NCBI GenBank assembly: GCA_011033025.1
Contig: WFMF01000060.1
Coordinates: 620,001-684,000 of the forward strand
From: Beroe forskalii
Taxonomy: Eukaryota; Ctenophora; Nuda; Beroida; Beroidae
DNA length: 64,000 nt
Direction: 5' to 3'
A program made the translations under genes and the position numbers. Shown here piece by piece: positions 36,201 to 51,200 of this stretch. The notes under the pieces were generated by a model, which had not been told where the DNA came from, searched no databases, and worked only from the letters and a program-made list of their open reading frames with translations. Position 1 is the stretch's first letter, and each line of letters starts with the position of its first letter.

Positions 36201-39200
36201 AAATTGAATTGCAAAACGACCAAACCCTTTCTTTAGCTTACGTAGACGTTATTCAAATTAGAAGCAGGAAGTCACTCAAAAAGCTTTTATTTGAGGTCCA
36301 AGCCTCCTATTATACTGACGTTATTTAGTTGGAGATTTGGAAGCAAGTTAGACTCACATTTGAGAGTTAAACCTCCCATTTTTTGCGACCACATTAAGTG
36401 GAAGTTCACAAAGACGCTATAACCCATTATATGCGATATTGATGATTTAAGCCATGAATCATAGAACTTCCGAAATGAATTTTTGGAGCAAATTCGTTCC
36501 AAAAATGGAGTTCGTAAGCGCTATGATTCATGGCTTAAATCATTGAGATCGCATATAAAAGCCCCATTTCCCAATAACAATATTGCATGTGTACCATTAT
36601 TATTATTGAGTTTTGCCCCAAAACCTCAAACATTCTCTCTGCCAATATACTACCGCATTGACTCTAAACCATTGACTGGACATCCTGTCCAACCGCGGGA
36701 AGCGGATATTCAATCGCGTCCAGTTGTCGGGGTAAGCCACCTACCCAGTCACACCCAAACATTCCCTCTCACAACACTACCGCATTCTTGGCTTACACCG
36801 CATAACATCACTCTTTTGCAATATATGTTATGGCTCTGAAATGGGGTTACGAAGCATTTCAAGCAACGATATATTGGTTGCTCTTGGATAAAACACGGCT
36901 AAAATGTCGTAGCTATCAGGGTTCAAATTGTCGAATTGATGACGTAGAACCACATAGTTTTTGTGTTTTGCAATTAGTGTTAATATCTTCTTTATTGGCA
37001 TGTCTACACCTTCGATAAAACTTTGTGTTGTTTTACGCTTTGCGACTCTTTTCTGTTGCTTGCTGAAAATGTTGTAATCCTTGGGTTGGTACTTTGAGTT
37101 TATAATATAACGGCTTCTCGTTCAAAAGATGAAAAGTCTTGTGGCAAGTTTATCCAACGAAAGCTGGTGATTTCCCTGATTTCGTAATTTTAGATTGCAT
37201 TTGATTTATTGAGAAGTGGGTGCGGTAAGTCGTCGTTTGGTAAGATTTACTGGGGCGTAATTATCATTTGGCAATCTCTTTAACATGAGGAGATTGTTTA
37301 TTTCCTTGTAGTGTAGCAAACATTGGACGCTGAACTGAGTTTAAAGCGCGGCTTTTACCGGCTCAAACAATATTAAGTTTAAATTTATTGCATCACAAGG
37401 GTTGTTTTTCCTGAAAGAAATCCGACATTCGGGTAGTTCTTACCGCAAACGCATCATGGGCGTACTTGGAAGTGATTTAAGTGAGATCCTGGACTAAACG
37501 GGGAAGTGAGCCGAAAGTGCCTTCCTCTGTAATATAACTCTATAACTTTTAATTTCTACTTGATTTAACAGGATTCCGCGAATTAATTTAGTAATCAAGT
37601 CGAGACTAAGTCATTGCTTCATATTGCTCGATTTCAATTATATTTTAGTGAATAAATCCCCCATCTGAGGGGGTTGGTGTTACATTGATAACACCAACCT
37701 TCCTATTCTAAGTATTTAACCTCAAGGGCCTTAAATATAAAGCTTCGCGATATTCCGAGTTTCACCCATGTGGAAACTCCTTAGTAGCTCATAAATATAT
37801 AATATTTGATCCTCGATTTATATAATGACAGTCGAACATATATTATATCTTTAGCCGTATATCCACCATACGTGCTAGAGAATGACATCATTATCAAAGG
37901 TTAACATTAATCAATTGTTGACATGACACCGCTTTATTACCCACGTGCGTGAGCGCTTCCAATATAATAGAACTGTAATAATTATATATTTCTCCGAGGT
38001 TTGTATAATGATGCTTCCTGAAGGAGCAACAGTCTCTGACATGCTTTCTGAAGGAGCAACAGTCTCTGACATGTGTCAGAGATTAATATAACGACACGGC
38101 ATATATTACCTTTCCCACACCTACCGCTGGTATTAACCAATCAGAGTGCGAGGTAGATGTCATCTCGCCACCTGATTGGTTCGTGTCATGGCGATTCCGG
38201 GATATAAGCCAAAACACCACCGATGTTAGAAACAAACGTGGTGCCAACGTGGAGAGGGCAAGAGTCCCATTCAAGTCATTTCATGCTACACGTATGTCAC
38301 GTGACTAACGCAGGAAAACCATCACCCGAATAATGCTATATAAATAGCTACGAGTCTTTATTGCAGAGTCTTTCTTTTACAAAGTCGCCGATTGCAAAGC
38401 ATTCCAGATTTCTGGCGGGATGCTATGTGGCATCGCAAGGGCTTGCGATTGATCGAAATTACTCTCTTTGTTGACCATCTATCCTAATAATCATTTCCAT
38501 AATTAAGTCGGATTCTACATCATTAGTGATTGCTTTCAACAGTCGCATAACCTTTTGCTCTTACTATTCCACTATTCCAGTGATATTACCGATTTATGAC
38601 TTTTATTTTTTCAAATATACCATTTTATTATTTTCTTCGAAGAATGCGCAATACGTAAATGCAGCCGGCAGCGTAGGCTTAAGCTTCAAGTTTCGCCCTA
38701 CATCGAGCGATAGAACTTACGACTGAGGTATGAAATAAGTTTCAAATGCATAGCATTTGAGCGACGCGTGAACATTATTTCTATTCTATGAGATTTATAA
38801 ATGAAAAGAAACCAATCCTGATAAATTGGATGCAAGTTTTGTGCTTGATAAGAAAACGCAACTAGCTGTCAGCATCATCAATTCTCCATTCTCAACCTTG
38901 AAAATGACGTTTTTCTCAACCTTCCATTTTGTGACACGTGACCTTCACTATCTTATTTCGAGTGTCGAGCTTCTCAATGGTATCTCTACTCTCGAAGTGG
39001 TTTCTGTTTGGTTCCTAGTCGTATGAAACACCATCTTCAAGTTTAATTAGCACAGTAACAGGCAAAAAGTTCTTTATTTGTAGTTCTTAGAATTTGTAGT
39101 AGCATTTTGATTTTTGATTTGTAACTGAACTTTTTATCTCGCTTTTTACAACATCTTAGTATTATTCTAGGCAATTTGGAGTGTCGAACTCCTCAGTTTT

Positions 39201-42200
39201 ATCTCTACTCTTCTGGTGTTTTCTGTTTGTTTCTAGTCGCATGAAACTGTCCTAAATTAGCACAGTAACAGTGGAAAAGTTCTCGATCTATAATATTTCT
39301 GGGAATTCGTAGTAAAACGTTTATATTTTCTTTTTTATTCGTTACTCAATTCATTTTTCGGTTTTTGCATTTGCCAAACCTTGGTATTTTTAAATTTTCT
39401 AGGCGATAATCCGCCCAACTTTTGAGTGCTGTTTACCATAATTACTTATTTGACGCACTATATTCGCCTTTGTAAATTGTAAGCAACAGTACTGACTTCA
39501 CTCTCAACAGCTTCTGTTAACAGCTCTATTGGTACCCAACCTTTGGTATGAACCCCAAGTAATTGCATTCCCTGCGCATCTTAGCGGTCCTTCCCGTGAC
39601 ATTTCCATTTAAAATGTCTTTGTCACGACTCACTGAATGACAATAAAGCACCCCCGCAATTATAATACCATCTAATAATTAGCTAAAGTGACAAGGGCAG
39701 GAGTGAGCGTTAGGGCTGCGTCCGATCAATAGACAACTGAAGGTGCCGGTTATCATGGCTTAAAATGACAAAACCACGACGATATAAACCGCCTATTTTG
39801 TTATAGTCGCGAGTGGCTGTAAACTCTGAGGTGGAATTTAAGGCTACATCAATGTCACTTACAGTTGCTTCACCAGAGATTGGGCATTGTAACAAATTGG
39901 GAGAATTAGAATATTCAATAAATATTGCTCAGGTGTGAACCGTGTGACTGTAATATACGTCCAACGCTATCATTACAGTGGTATATCGCAGATTTCACGG
40001 GAAATACCATCGGGTAGTAAGATTCATTTATCCTTACTTCTGCCATTTTTCTTTGTTAAGGTGTGAGCTTTTGTCAGTTCAGTGCGCTCGTTGTCATACT
40101 TGAGTGCTGAGAAGGCTCAATTGTGTAATTTATAGTGTGCATACTTTAGAATGTAAATTTACTTATTTGTAGGGACCATTTGTAGGACAACATTTATTTA
40201 TGCCAACATTAATGGCAATGATTTTTTGCAAGCGAATTTTATTTTCTCCAGAATACGAGAAGCACCAGATGGTACGAGAACAAATAATATTCAGTACGTG
40301 GCACAGTGATGTCATTATCAGGATTTAAATGAGATCAGATGATAGATCATATATCGCAGATCATTTTTTCGATGTTAGATAATAGGATGCCATCATCCGA
40401 TGATAGGTGCCCAACATTTCAATTATGAACATGATAGCAACTGCAAGTGTCACAGGGTCATAGGTAGAATGCGAGCAAGAACCAGGCCCTTGATCGTCAT
40501 CAATTCACCACTTAAAATCAAAATAATGACATCGCTCTTCATGGGATATATTATTAGTGCTCAGTTTATAGGGGCATTAGACTATTAGGAGGGGAAGGGA
40601 CATACCGGATTGCGGAGAAGTTATTGTCCACAGGATTTCGTAATCAGCAGATTGGCCATGAACACGGCCACTGCGTTGTGGTAGTTTTAGTACTAGATTC
40701 TCAAGAATGGTCAGTTGGGAATGATGTCATTACCATGATTCTGAATGTTGCGTTATCTATGCAATTAAGTCAAAGTTGTTGGTTTGTCACGACCACCCCA
40801 TTTGAGTCTCCCCAAACCTACTTTATGCGTGATCAACCATGCTCAATGGTTTGGGGTGCAAGTTGTTATTTTAATATTTTATTGCTTCAGTATACTTTGG
40901 TACTTTGGGTTATATTATTAGATGATCTTCTTGAAAGTGTAATCATGATGATTATGAGTTTTAGTTCATGGATATTGGATACAATACTTCTCAGTTCTCA
41001 TCTCCAGGGGCTATATTCAGTATAAACGCGCTCATATTTGTTGCCAAAGTCGATAAACTTTTGGAGTGGGGAGTTTATCGTGCAAATCCTCAGGGTGTGA
41101 CGCGAGGGTTCATACCATGAGGCATTAAAATTGTGCGGGTTTATGATGTCTAAACACCGCAGGGTGAAGCCCGATTCCTTAAGAGTTTACTAATCTCACT
41201 GGCGTTTACGATCTTATAAGTTTAAACTTATGTAGTTGCTATCGAGTTTCGACTTCAGGCTCTCGCGTGGTAGACTGATAAATGACGTAATTTAAGACTA
41301 AACTAAAGGAATATCTCTGGATGAAGGCGGACAGTGAATTTGACTAATTTTGGTAAACATGAATAATGAGAGAACATCGATTTGTTGCCAGTGTTTTCCT
41401 ATGACATGCATAATAAAAAGGCGAAAGGTACAGGCAAGGGACAGAAGGATTGGTAAGGGACAGGGAGACGAGGAAAAGGTTCAAAAGGGATGCATATTTT
41501 GTTCATGATAGGGACCACCAGGATCAGGCTCACCACCCACATCACACATTCCATACATCTTTTGAATATTTCAGAGTTTTATACTCAGAGTAATAAAAGC
41601 AATTCATCATTATTATGGCTATTTGTCATCATTATTATTTATTAGCAATTTTAAACTTTAGGCTTTACTATGTTTATGTTTTATTCAACTATGATTATTA
41701 AAATGGGGCACGTTTGTTGTGTATACTATTTGTGATTAAAAAAAAAAAAAAAAATGACAATCGATGTCGTAAGCTTGATTGACAGAAAACTTGCCTCATG
41801 AATTCTTATTCCAAAGGAGTCGGATGGATATAAAAGTAGACTGATTTAAAATGAGCAGATAAGACGAGTACGAAACGCCCCGAATGTAGAAAGAAAACGT
41901 GTTTGTTGACAGGAATCGAGCTCGGAACCTGGCTGTGTGTTCTAGCATATCCCGTGCATATTCTAATTTGCTTCTTCGAACATTTCTTCGAGTAACACTC
42001 AAATCGTTTTTTTTTTCTATGTCGTCACTTATTTATATTCTATTACTTTGTTTTTTCCAAAACGCGTTTAAAAATCTTATCTTTTTATACGTTGTATAGA
42101 TTTTGCTAGCATCGAAGATAAAACAATAACTTTTTCAAATATCCTACTGCACCACAATTATATTGCAATTTGAACCAACCAATTTCAACTTTTGAGCAGA

Positions 42201-45200
42201 CAATTAGACCAAAGCCTGTAGTATAAAAATGCTTATTTCCTTTGATAGTTTCTACCTACTGTCGAGTCCTTACTCTATCCATGAATTCCTTGATATTTTA
42301 CCTAATGCAACTGACCTGCTTATTATATTTTCTAACAGCCGACAAAGTAAAGGCCTCCCAAATATTGGGGGCCTGCAGTATTACTAGGTCAGGTTATAGT
42401 CAATGGTCCTGGTCAAGATCGCAGAGTAATATGAAACACGGTTTTCCATTATCATAATGCTTGAGGACGCTTCGTTTTATGCCGTATAAATCACCATAAA
42501 CGTGACGGTTTTCCATATAATCTTAATACATGCCTTAGCTTTAATCACCTTGGGTGATGGAGCGTATTCCATTTCTTAATCATGTTAATTATGTAGCACC
42601 CGCATAATTTATGTTATTAAGCTGCAATTTTGTCCAGAAATATACCTAGAACTTTCATGGGGCTGTTAATAGAGTGTAAACTGTAAGTGGGGTCACGAAT
42701 CAGTAATTAGTTAATTAAAGTTTTACCAAACTCCCGTGAGTATTCCCATTTAGTAATGAATATTGAATATGGCACCCGTGTTTAAGTACTCAGGCACCGT
42801 GTCATTAAGATTGGCCTATTGTTGAATCCCACCTATTGTCCAGTGCACTCGCTTATCAGCCGATCCATCGAAATCAACACGCATTCGATTCGCTTGCACG
42901 TGCCTTGTTATATGCCGATCCAATGAAATCAGCACGCATTCAATTCGCTTGCACGTGCCTTGTTATATGCCGATGTATAAGCAAAACTCATCCACAATTG
43001 CCAATATCAAAGTTTCTAATTTTTGTTCCAACCAGAGTGTCTACACTTGGTCTCGGAACTCGAATTTCTAACGTTTGCTGTATCTTGAGTTTCTAACGTT
43101 TGTTCTGACCCCTTATAATACTCCTATCGCTAAAACTTTATCTTATCACTAACCCCATCTCAACCCGAGATGTTTAACATTCGTAAAACTTTCGTATCCT
43201 TATCTCACCTCCAAAACTCCCGGCACTAACTCCTTTTCCTTCCCAACTCCAGGATGTGTACAGGTAACGAAACTACTCTTGAGGAGATCAGACTATGTAT
43301 CCTCAACTCAGACCACTACCACTTCTCTGTCGAAGTCTTCTACGGGATGCTCTCAGTCATATGCTTCCTGGGCGGCACCTTCGGCAACATCATCGCTTTC
43401 TTCTACTTCTTCCACCAACGCCGCGACAACTCCACCATCATCTACATGCCCATTACTTTAGTTGATATTGTTATCTCCGTGACCCAACTCCCGGTGGGGT
43501 TCAGCTACCTGGACGCCCGGAAACCAGGGGTGTTTGGTAACTCCGTGTTTTGCAATGTGTGGCACTTCGTGTGGCAGATAATGAGCCGGCAGAGCGTGGC
43601 TCTGGTGGCTATCCTCAGCATCACTCGGACCCTTTCCATCCTGTTCCCGCTACAGATCAGGATATCCAAGAAGAGCATCATGATATCCCTGGTGTCCACA
43701 GCAATCCTGCAGACCTTCACTGGGACCATCATGTACTGGTTCGGGGGGAGTGGTATCTATACGCCTGGTAACGTGGACTGTAGCCTGGTGTACATTGACC
43801 ACACCTACTATTATTACCATGTGGTACCCACCATGGTATGGTACTGGTTACCAGTTCTTCCTGTCATTGCTAGCTGCTTTGTGTCGCTAAAAGTCCTTAA
43901 AAACTCTAAAAAACCACTCTGCAAGTGGCAGAAGGTGGAGAAGAAGCAGAGTCAAGGCCAGGTAAGTCTGAACAAGTCAAAAGACAATGCCACAATGACA
44001 ATAGTGCTTCTCACAGCTCTGTACGTGGTATTTAACATGCCCATGTGTGTCTTCAACATCTTCTGGACAATCGAAGACATGAAACAGGATCCAAACCACA
44101 GTTTCTTTGACTTCGACGTGCCGACTTACTACGTGAACAATATGGTGTACTGCTTATGCGTCCCTCTGAACTCACTTGCTAACCCCATCCTGTATTTCTG
44201 TAGGATCAAGCGCCTCAGAACGGCTCTAATCGTTAAGACCCTAGCCCTGTTCGGCAGCAGCAGTAACAACCCTATGACTAATGGGGGCATTCCCCTGCAG
44301 ACCCTGGTGGGACAGCCCCAGAACAGTCCCCTCATGATGCGGGGTGAAAGCATCACTCACAGAACAGCCAGTGTGTCGAGGAAAGTGTCTCGGAATGTGG
44401 CACTCACCCGGTCTCCAACCGCGGTGTCGCGGGTGGGCAGTGCGCGGCTCAACATGCACGTGCACACTAACTGTAACGTGGTGAACCGGCAGGGGAGCGT
44501 GGTGTTTAATGTGCCGGATACTCCTGTTGCTAGGAGGAATGGGAGTGCGGGAAGCAAACATGGGAATAAAGAGAAGAAATTGAGTGTGCCTGGCACGCAG
44601 GAGTGAACTGATGATCAGATTATGTATAGAAGTAGAATTATGGTTTGAGACCCCAAGAAAGACTAGGGCCTGCTCCTGTGACCCAGTGTTAGACCGGTAT
44701 TTATAGATAAGTCATTTTAAAATGAATACGTCCCTTTAAAATTTACCTGGCCCTAGAAATTATAAACATTTCTTGGAAGTTTAAAAGTATGGATTATTTG
44801 AATTTTGGAAGATAATTTGCAGCGGTTATGGGAAATAGTTTTTAAATTAATTCCCCCTGACCAGCGACCAGTTTTATGTTGCAGAAATGTCGCTGAGTGT
44901 TAATGAATGGTATACGATTTAAATTTACATTTATAATGACAAAACCTACTATGGCTTATTGAGCGACGCCATTTTTGTGAAATTTTTGTTATATTATTAT
45001 CAGCTTTATTTGTTAGCTTTTTGTGCAATGTTACATCATTAATATGAAATTCCGTCTATCTCTATTTTCTTAGAATCAGAGTTAACTAGTCAGGCTTAAC
45101 TGGTGACAGAATAGACTGGTGTCAAAGTGAATTTGTTGTCAGAGTGATCTGGTGTCGATAGGAACTGACAATTAAGTGAGCTGCTATCAACTGGCGCTAG

Positions 45201-48200
45201 ACTGAATTGCATAGAACCCTGTAAAGTGTAAATAACGCAATCTAGAGTGCGAAGGATACTCACATCTTATATGGGAGGTGCTGAGTAAACCAGAGTAACT
45301 ATAATATCACGACTACAAGCAATATATCCTTAAACCCTCCAAATTAAACCAACGATATAATCATATAAATCTCAGCTTATAACCTTCAAAACGCAGCCCC
45401 CGTTATAAATCTCGCAGGATATAAGAAGGCGGGTGAGAATGAAGTCATTATCATGATTTAAAATGAAGAATTGCTGACAAAGAGCCGCTGGGAATGAAGC
45501 ACATATTAAAATGGACAAATCCTGAGCTTGTACAATCTCTCTCCGCCGCTGCATACAACTCTCTCAAGGAACATAGCTTCACAGAAGAATGGATATATTG
45601 TCATCTTACTCCTTCTCCTCAGCTCTCTTCTCCCTTACACCACGAATACTAATATTATATGCGGCTATACATCATCCAGTGCGCTGTTCTAAACCCAGAT
45701 TATGAAATCACCCCTCCCGCTGAGTTTTACTATCAAGCGACGCTAAACTAACGTACCATGCTCAGCGGTTTATCTCCAAGAAAACCCGGCTAGATATTAG
45801 AATATAGGAGGGGGTTAAGCTCGGTGATGTCATTGTATAGGTTAAACAAATTAACTTGATGTTGTGAAAGCGCCTATTATTGTGTCATGCCCTTACATTA
45901 GGGTGATCCACCAGCCCTCATATCTTCAGAAAAAATAATAATAGTGACCAAAGTATGAGGTTCCATGAAAAAATCACTCTTGTGAAATTTCAGATCAATT
46001 GCTCAATTTCTTAGCCTGCCGCCGCGCCCTTTTTTGTTTCCGAAGGCACCGCATTTGTAACTCAGCTCAGGAAGGACCTAGAGACACAAGATCAACGATT
46101 TTCTGGGGTAGCATCCTACGCTTAGTGGGGGTAGAACACCTCAGAAACGCCCCAAAGCACTTCCTTCAATGATTTTGTTGTACACTATTTTGGGCGTTTA
46201 TCGCCCGGTATGACCATGCGATACAAAGAGCTATCTGAGCAGGGTATTCTGATGACAGGAATTTTCTGCTTCCAACATCTCGAGGTTATGAATAATGATA
46301 ACAATAGTGGTACTACCATAGTTCGTGGTAATAAGAATGAAGCTCAATTTTGATTGCAAGAGGAGCAGTTATCATAGAATCATCTCTCTCTCTGGAAGAA
46401 TGGAAATTATTGGATGCATTCTCCCTTGAGAACTGGTTGCAGAGCCAGGATCGTCTCAATGGGGAAACAGCTGATAACTTATATTCTAGATCTAAAGCTG
46501 TTCAGGGAGCCACTCCTTGCAAAAAACAGGAGAATTGATGAAGAAGCTGTGGTACCTGACTAAGTGGCTTGTTGCTGATGCCTCTGCTGGACTCAGGTTT
46601 GATTCTTATGACAAGGTCTTACTCTCATTCCTCACTGAGATGAACAGGCATATCCCCAGACACTCAGGTCTCAGATAATGCTCTTGTAGTTGCAGAGACC
46701 TGGGGCACCATACAAGTCGTGATGACTGAATCCTTTTCCACTTAAATCACCAATTAGTGCCCTGGGACTCCTCCTTGTGTCTCTCTGGGAACAAAAACCG
46801 AATGAACAGCTATCAATTACGTAATTCCCGAATCAAGGATGTAGGTTTCACCTTTGAGTTCATTTCTTACTTCTGCAAGCAGTTATTCACCTTCCAGTCA
46901 TCCAGCACCCAATGCCTCTTTCTAGGCACACTTCAAGCTTGAAGCCAGAAGGCAGGACAATAAAGAAGAGTTGACGGTGAACTTTATGACAGGAAGCTGA
47001 CTAAGAGGTGTTGGTGAACTTTATAACAGGAAGCTAAGAAGAGGTGATGGTGAATTCTATCAAGGAAAAGGTTATTGATGAAAGATGATCTGTCATCCAT
47101 AGTTGACTCAAAGGTGCCATCATAGTCCAATATTATGATAATTTGTAAATGTTCCCATAGGGAGGATCCTTTGCCATGTTCATTGTTCAACAAAGCTGGT
47201 CCTAGAGTATGAAGCACAAATTACTAAATTACACAACATGAAGAACTAATTCTCTAATTAGGTAGAGATTTACGTGGTTCAATAGGTATCATGACCAGGT
47301 TTCTTGAGGAGAATGAGGATGAATGTTTAGGGGTCTTTTTGTTCATCTCAGGAAGCATCAGCTGAGGGCTCCTTGGTCCTATGGTCAGTTGCCGTGCAGC
47401 TTTAGCCAATTCATCATAAATTCTCCTGCTTACATACTTACATACAGGAAGTGATTCCCAGGGTCACTTCAGGCAACAACCTTGGACTTGGAGTGTTCTT
47501 GAACACAGGTTATCAGGTGTTTCTCCAAGGCAGTGACCTGGCTGCAAACAGCTCTGAATAGAGAAGCATCTAATTTTGTTTCTATAGTTTCATTCCTCTG
47601 CAAATGAGAAATGTTTCTTTGGCCACTACTCCACTGGGAATCGAAATGAGCTTCTTTCATCTTTCCATGGATCAGTGATGTTGGTGCTCATGAAAATGGA
47701 AGCAGAAAATTCCTGTCATCAGAATACCCTGCTCAGATGGCCCTTTGTACCACATGGTCATACGGGCGATAAACGCCCAAAAATAGTGTACAACAAAATC
47801 ATTGAAGGAAGTGCTTTGGGGCGTTTCTGAGGTGTTCTACCCCCACTAAGCGTAGGATGCTACCCCAGAAAATCGTTGATCTTGTGTCTCTAGGTCCTTC
47901 CTGAGCTGAGTTACAAATGCGGTGCCTTCGGAAACAAAAAAGGGCGCGGCGGCAGGCTAAAAAATTGAACAATCGATCTGAAATTTTACAGGAGTGATTT
48001 TTTCATGGAACCTCATACTTTGGTCACTATTATAATTTTTTTTGCCAAATTTTTAATTTTGAGGGGGCTGGTGGATCACCCTACCTTACATCTCTTTGAG
48101 TCCACCACGTCTCCAAAGTCCAATATTTTAGTATTTTATCTTATGTCTCATCCAATAATATCTCATGGTCTCCTTCCCATCTAAATGCCGCCCCTAACCC

Positions 48201-51200
48201 CATCATACTTCTTACTAGGGTTGGCAATTATATCTCAAAATTTATTATCGATATAAGATATAATTTTTGATTTTTTATAGATATAAAATAAGATATAAAA
48301 TATAATTTTCTTTTTGGGCATATTTGCTGGGAAATAAGTATAATTTCAGCAGTCATTCAGTAATTTCAAATGATAGACACGAGTCTTTTCAAATCATTAT
48401 CATTAAAGCATTAATAAATTTGACAATATAGTAATAACCTACTAATCTGTTATACACTTCAATCAATTATCACATTGTAATCATCAATCAATCAAAAGTC
48501 TTATCTATAAAGTCCAAAATGTTTCTAGAAACACAAAAGATCATATCTCATTTACACAAAAATAATACGAATACACCATGTGTTAACTCATAGTATAAGA
48601 ACTAAGAAGGTATTTAAAGTATCACAATCAAGTCAAACCATCCCAATGAAATTCTATGAAGATTTCTTATTCAGCAAGTAATATTTCAAAAATACCAGAA
48701 TATCAAGAGTTTCAGGGTTCAATCGACTCCTCAGTTCTGTTAAAAATAATCCAGTCACTGAAAATACACGTTCAGCCTCGACAGAAGTGGGGAGGTACTG
48801 ATTTGTATGCATTGTAGAGGTTGACCAGTGTGGAAGTCTTCTCTCCTCCTGACACATAAAGCTGAACTTCTTTAGAGAATGTGTCCTGCTCAATATCAGG
48901 CTCTTCAGGTTTCATGTAGCTGCAGAACTTGCTGAACAGTTCAGAGTGTGAGTCCTGTTTCGGCTTCTTCTTAGTGGGCTCCTCTGATGTAGATGTAGAC
49001 TCCTCGACAACTTCAAGATCTGTAGTAGGGAACAACCGAGAGTGTGTCGTCTTCAGTGCTCTCGTAAGAGAAGCTTTGGAAGGAAGCTGGTAGTTTTATC
49101 TGTCTCCTTAAGAGATTTGGGGTTCTCCAGGAATTTCATCTCTGACACCAAACCGTTGTTCTTACGATCATGGTAGCGTGTTTGCAAGGATTGTAGAAGT
49201 TCTTGAGCGATTTTACTGTTAATCTCCTTCAGCTCTTGCTCCACAAATCGAATCATCTTCTCAGCAGCTGCTAGATCCTGATCTTGCTTACAGAGAACTG
49301 TGGTTGCAAGCTGGAATGGGGCAAGACATTTCACAGCATCTTGTATCATCTCTGATTCCGTCTTACTGAGCATTAGTGAGGATAGGTTGAAATCCTTCAG
49401 GACAGTGTTAACAATGTCTTCTAGCTTCAAATATCTTTCTAGCATTGCAACCATACTCGACCATCGAGTTTTACAGTCTCTTTGAAGGGTTAATTCCTGA
49501 TCGAACTCCAGCTTAACAGCTTTCTGGAAGGCATCATTTTTCACTGGACTTCGCCGGAATTTGTTGACAATCTTTCGGACCTTCTTCACAACAGGATCGA
49601 TCACCGAGTTCAATGATGGAAGTGTAGAAGCAGTATTTGTTGGAGTTGGTATCTTTCCATCAAAGTCACCATCCTCTTCTTCGTCATCCTCATCACTATC
49701 AGTATTTTGCTCAGCTTCGTCGACTGATTCCTCGTCAGCAGTACAATCTCCAGTATTCTTTCCTTTCTTTTCTGGGACATAGAATACGTCATTCACCACC
49801 AGGTGGAGTGTGTGACTGAGACAAACATTGTGATGACATGGCAGCAATCTTCCCAACTTCATCATAACTGAAGCTCCATCAGTTGTTGCAGCAATGATGT
49901 CATCCCACGAAATGTTGAACTCGTAAAGTCGCATCTCGATGATCTTCTTCAGTGTTTCAGCAGTCTGTGACCCCCACACTCGGACTAATCCCAGATTCCA
50001 TCTTTTACCACCATGCTTATGTATGTTGATACATGTATCTGCGATTCTTCCCAGTGTACTCATCAAAGGTGAGAGAGAATCGTTCCCCTTTCTGTTTCTC
50101 AGCTTGCAGGGTAGCTTTAACATCAGCTTTAGCTTGTTTGTAGAAATCAAAAACTTTGGCTTTCACTGTATTGTGAGAGAATAGGGGACAAACCCTTTCA
50201 TCTGCATGAATGCTCTGATTAGCTCTGAAGAAGCTGCTTGATTGAATGAGAATCCATCCAAACAGATAACCTCTGCATACCACTCCTCCTGCATCTTCTT
50301 CTTCACGAAAGCTGCCGTTATGGGCACTTGCTTGAAAGGAGCTTTCTTCGGTGGGGGTGGTGCATCCATTTTCATGTGATTTGGGTGCTTGTTCTTCACG
50401 TGGTACCAAAGTGACGAATAAGAATTATCTGCTGTGGTTAATTTATAACTCTTTGGACAATAATTACAGATACATGTGCCAGCATCCTCATACCGTGTAA
50501 AGTGGTCCCAAACTGGACTCTCCTGCTTCCGCTTTGGCATTGTAGAAGTGAAGTCTGTACTCTGTAGAGGAGTGATGTAATCCGATGAAGTAAGGGTAAA
50601 GAGTAGTGATGAAACTGTTTCTAACGTGATCATTGAGGTATAAATACTGATCATTTGGCTTGTTGTTTTAAGAACAGTCCCTTGAATATCCACTCAATAC
50701 AGCATTATTGTGCCCAGCATCCACATAGTAGACAACAGGACCGATAATGTTTCACCTACAATGCCTTGCTTTCGTTATATCAAACACCCTGTTAACCCTA
50801 ATTAGATCGCTAATAACATGTACTGATACCACTCGAATTACTTCATAATTGAGACTGGATAGCAAGTTGTGAATTGCTGAAAGAGAAGATGACGATACAC
50901 AAAATTTTATATATATAATTTGAAACTTTTATATCTATAAAATATAATTTATTTTTGCAATTTTATAGATATAATTTATCGATATAATTATATCTTTGCC
51001 AACCCTAGTTCTTACTGCCGACTGGTAGAAGGACGATAGTACCGACATAATCATGGTTTGGAATATTGAATTGATGACTCCATTATCATAACTTATAACG
51101 AAGCATTGATAGCTTCACAATGGCAGTTTATTCTTGCGTGCAGTATAAACCTAGAGCAGAAGGGTATTTTCGGAGCCCAGAAATTACACGGTATATCTGG

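Larger units (their letters stand above)
35264..43250. other. long intron / intergenic, no gene
   Basis: About 8 kb with only short frames. Contents I can name: the hairpin near 36.5 kb, a 30-bp tandem duplication at 38.01 kb, several CRE-core elements (37,881; 38,873; 40,306; 40,495; 40,721), an A17 run near 41,738 and a 55-bp duplication at 42.86 kb. A 133-codon plus-strand frame at 40,624 overlaps a CRE-core element and is probably chance. Confidence 0.45.

Noticed and set aside
36483..36839. Plus-strand 118-codon frame
   Set aside because: Its first third is one arm of a long hairpin; the remainder lacks any family resemblance.
40624..41025. Plus-strand 133-codon frame
   Set aside because: It overlaps a CRE-core repeat and has low-complexity composition typical of chance frames in this DNA.
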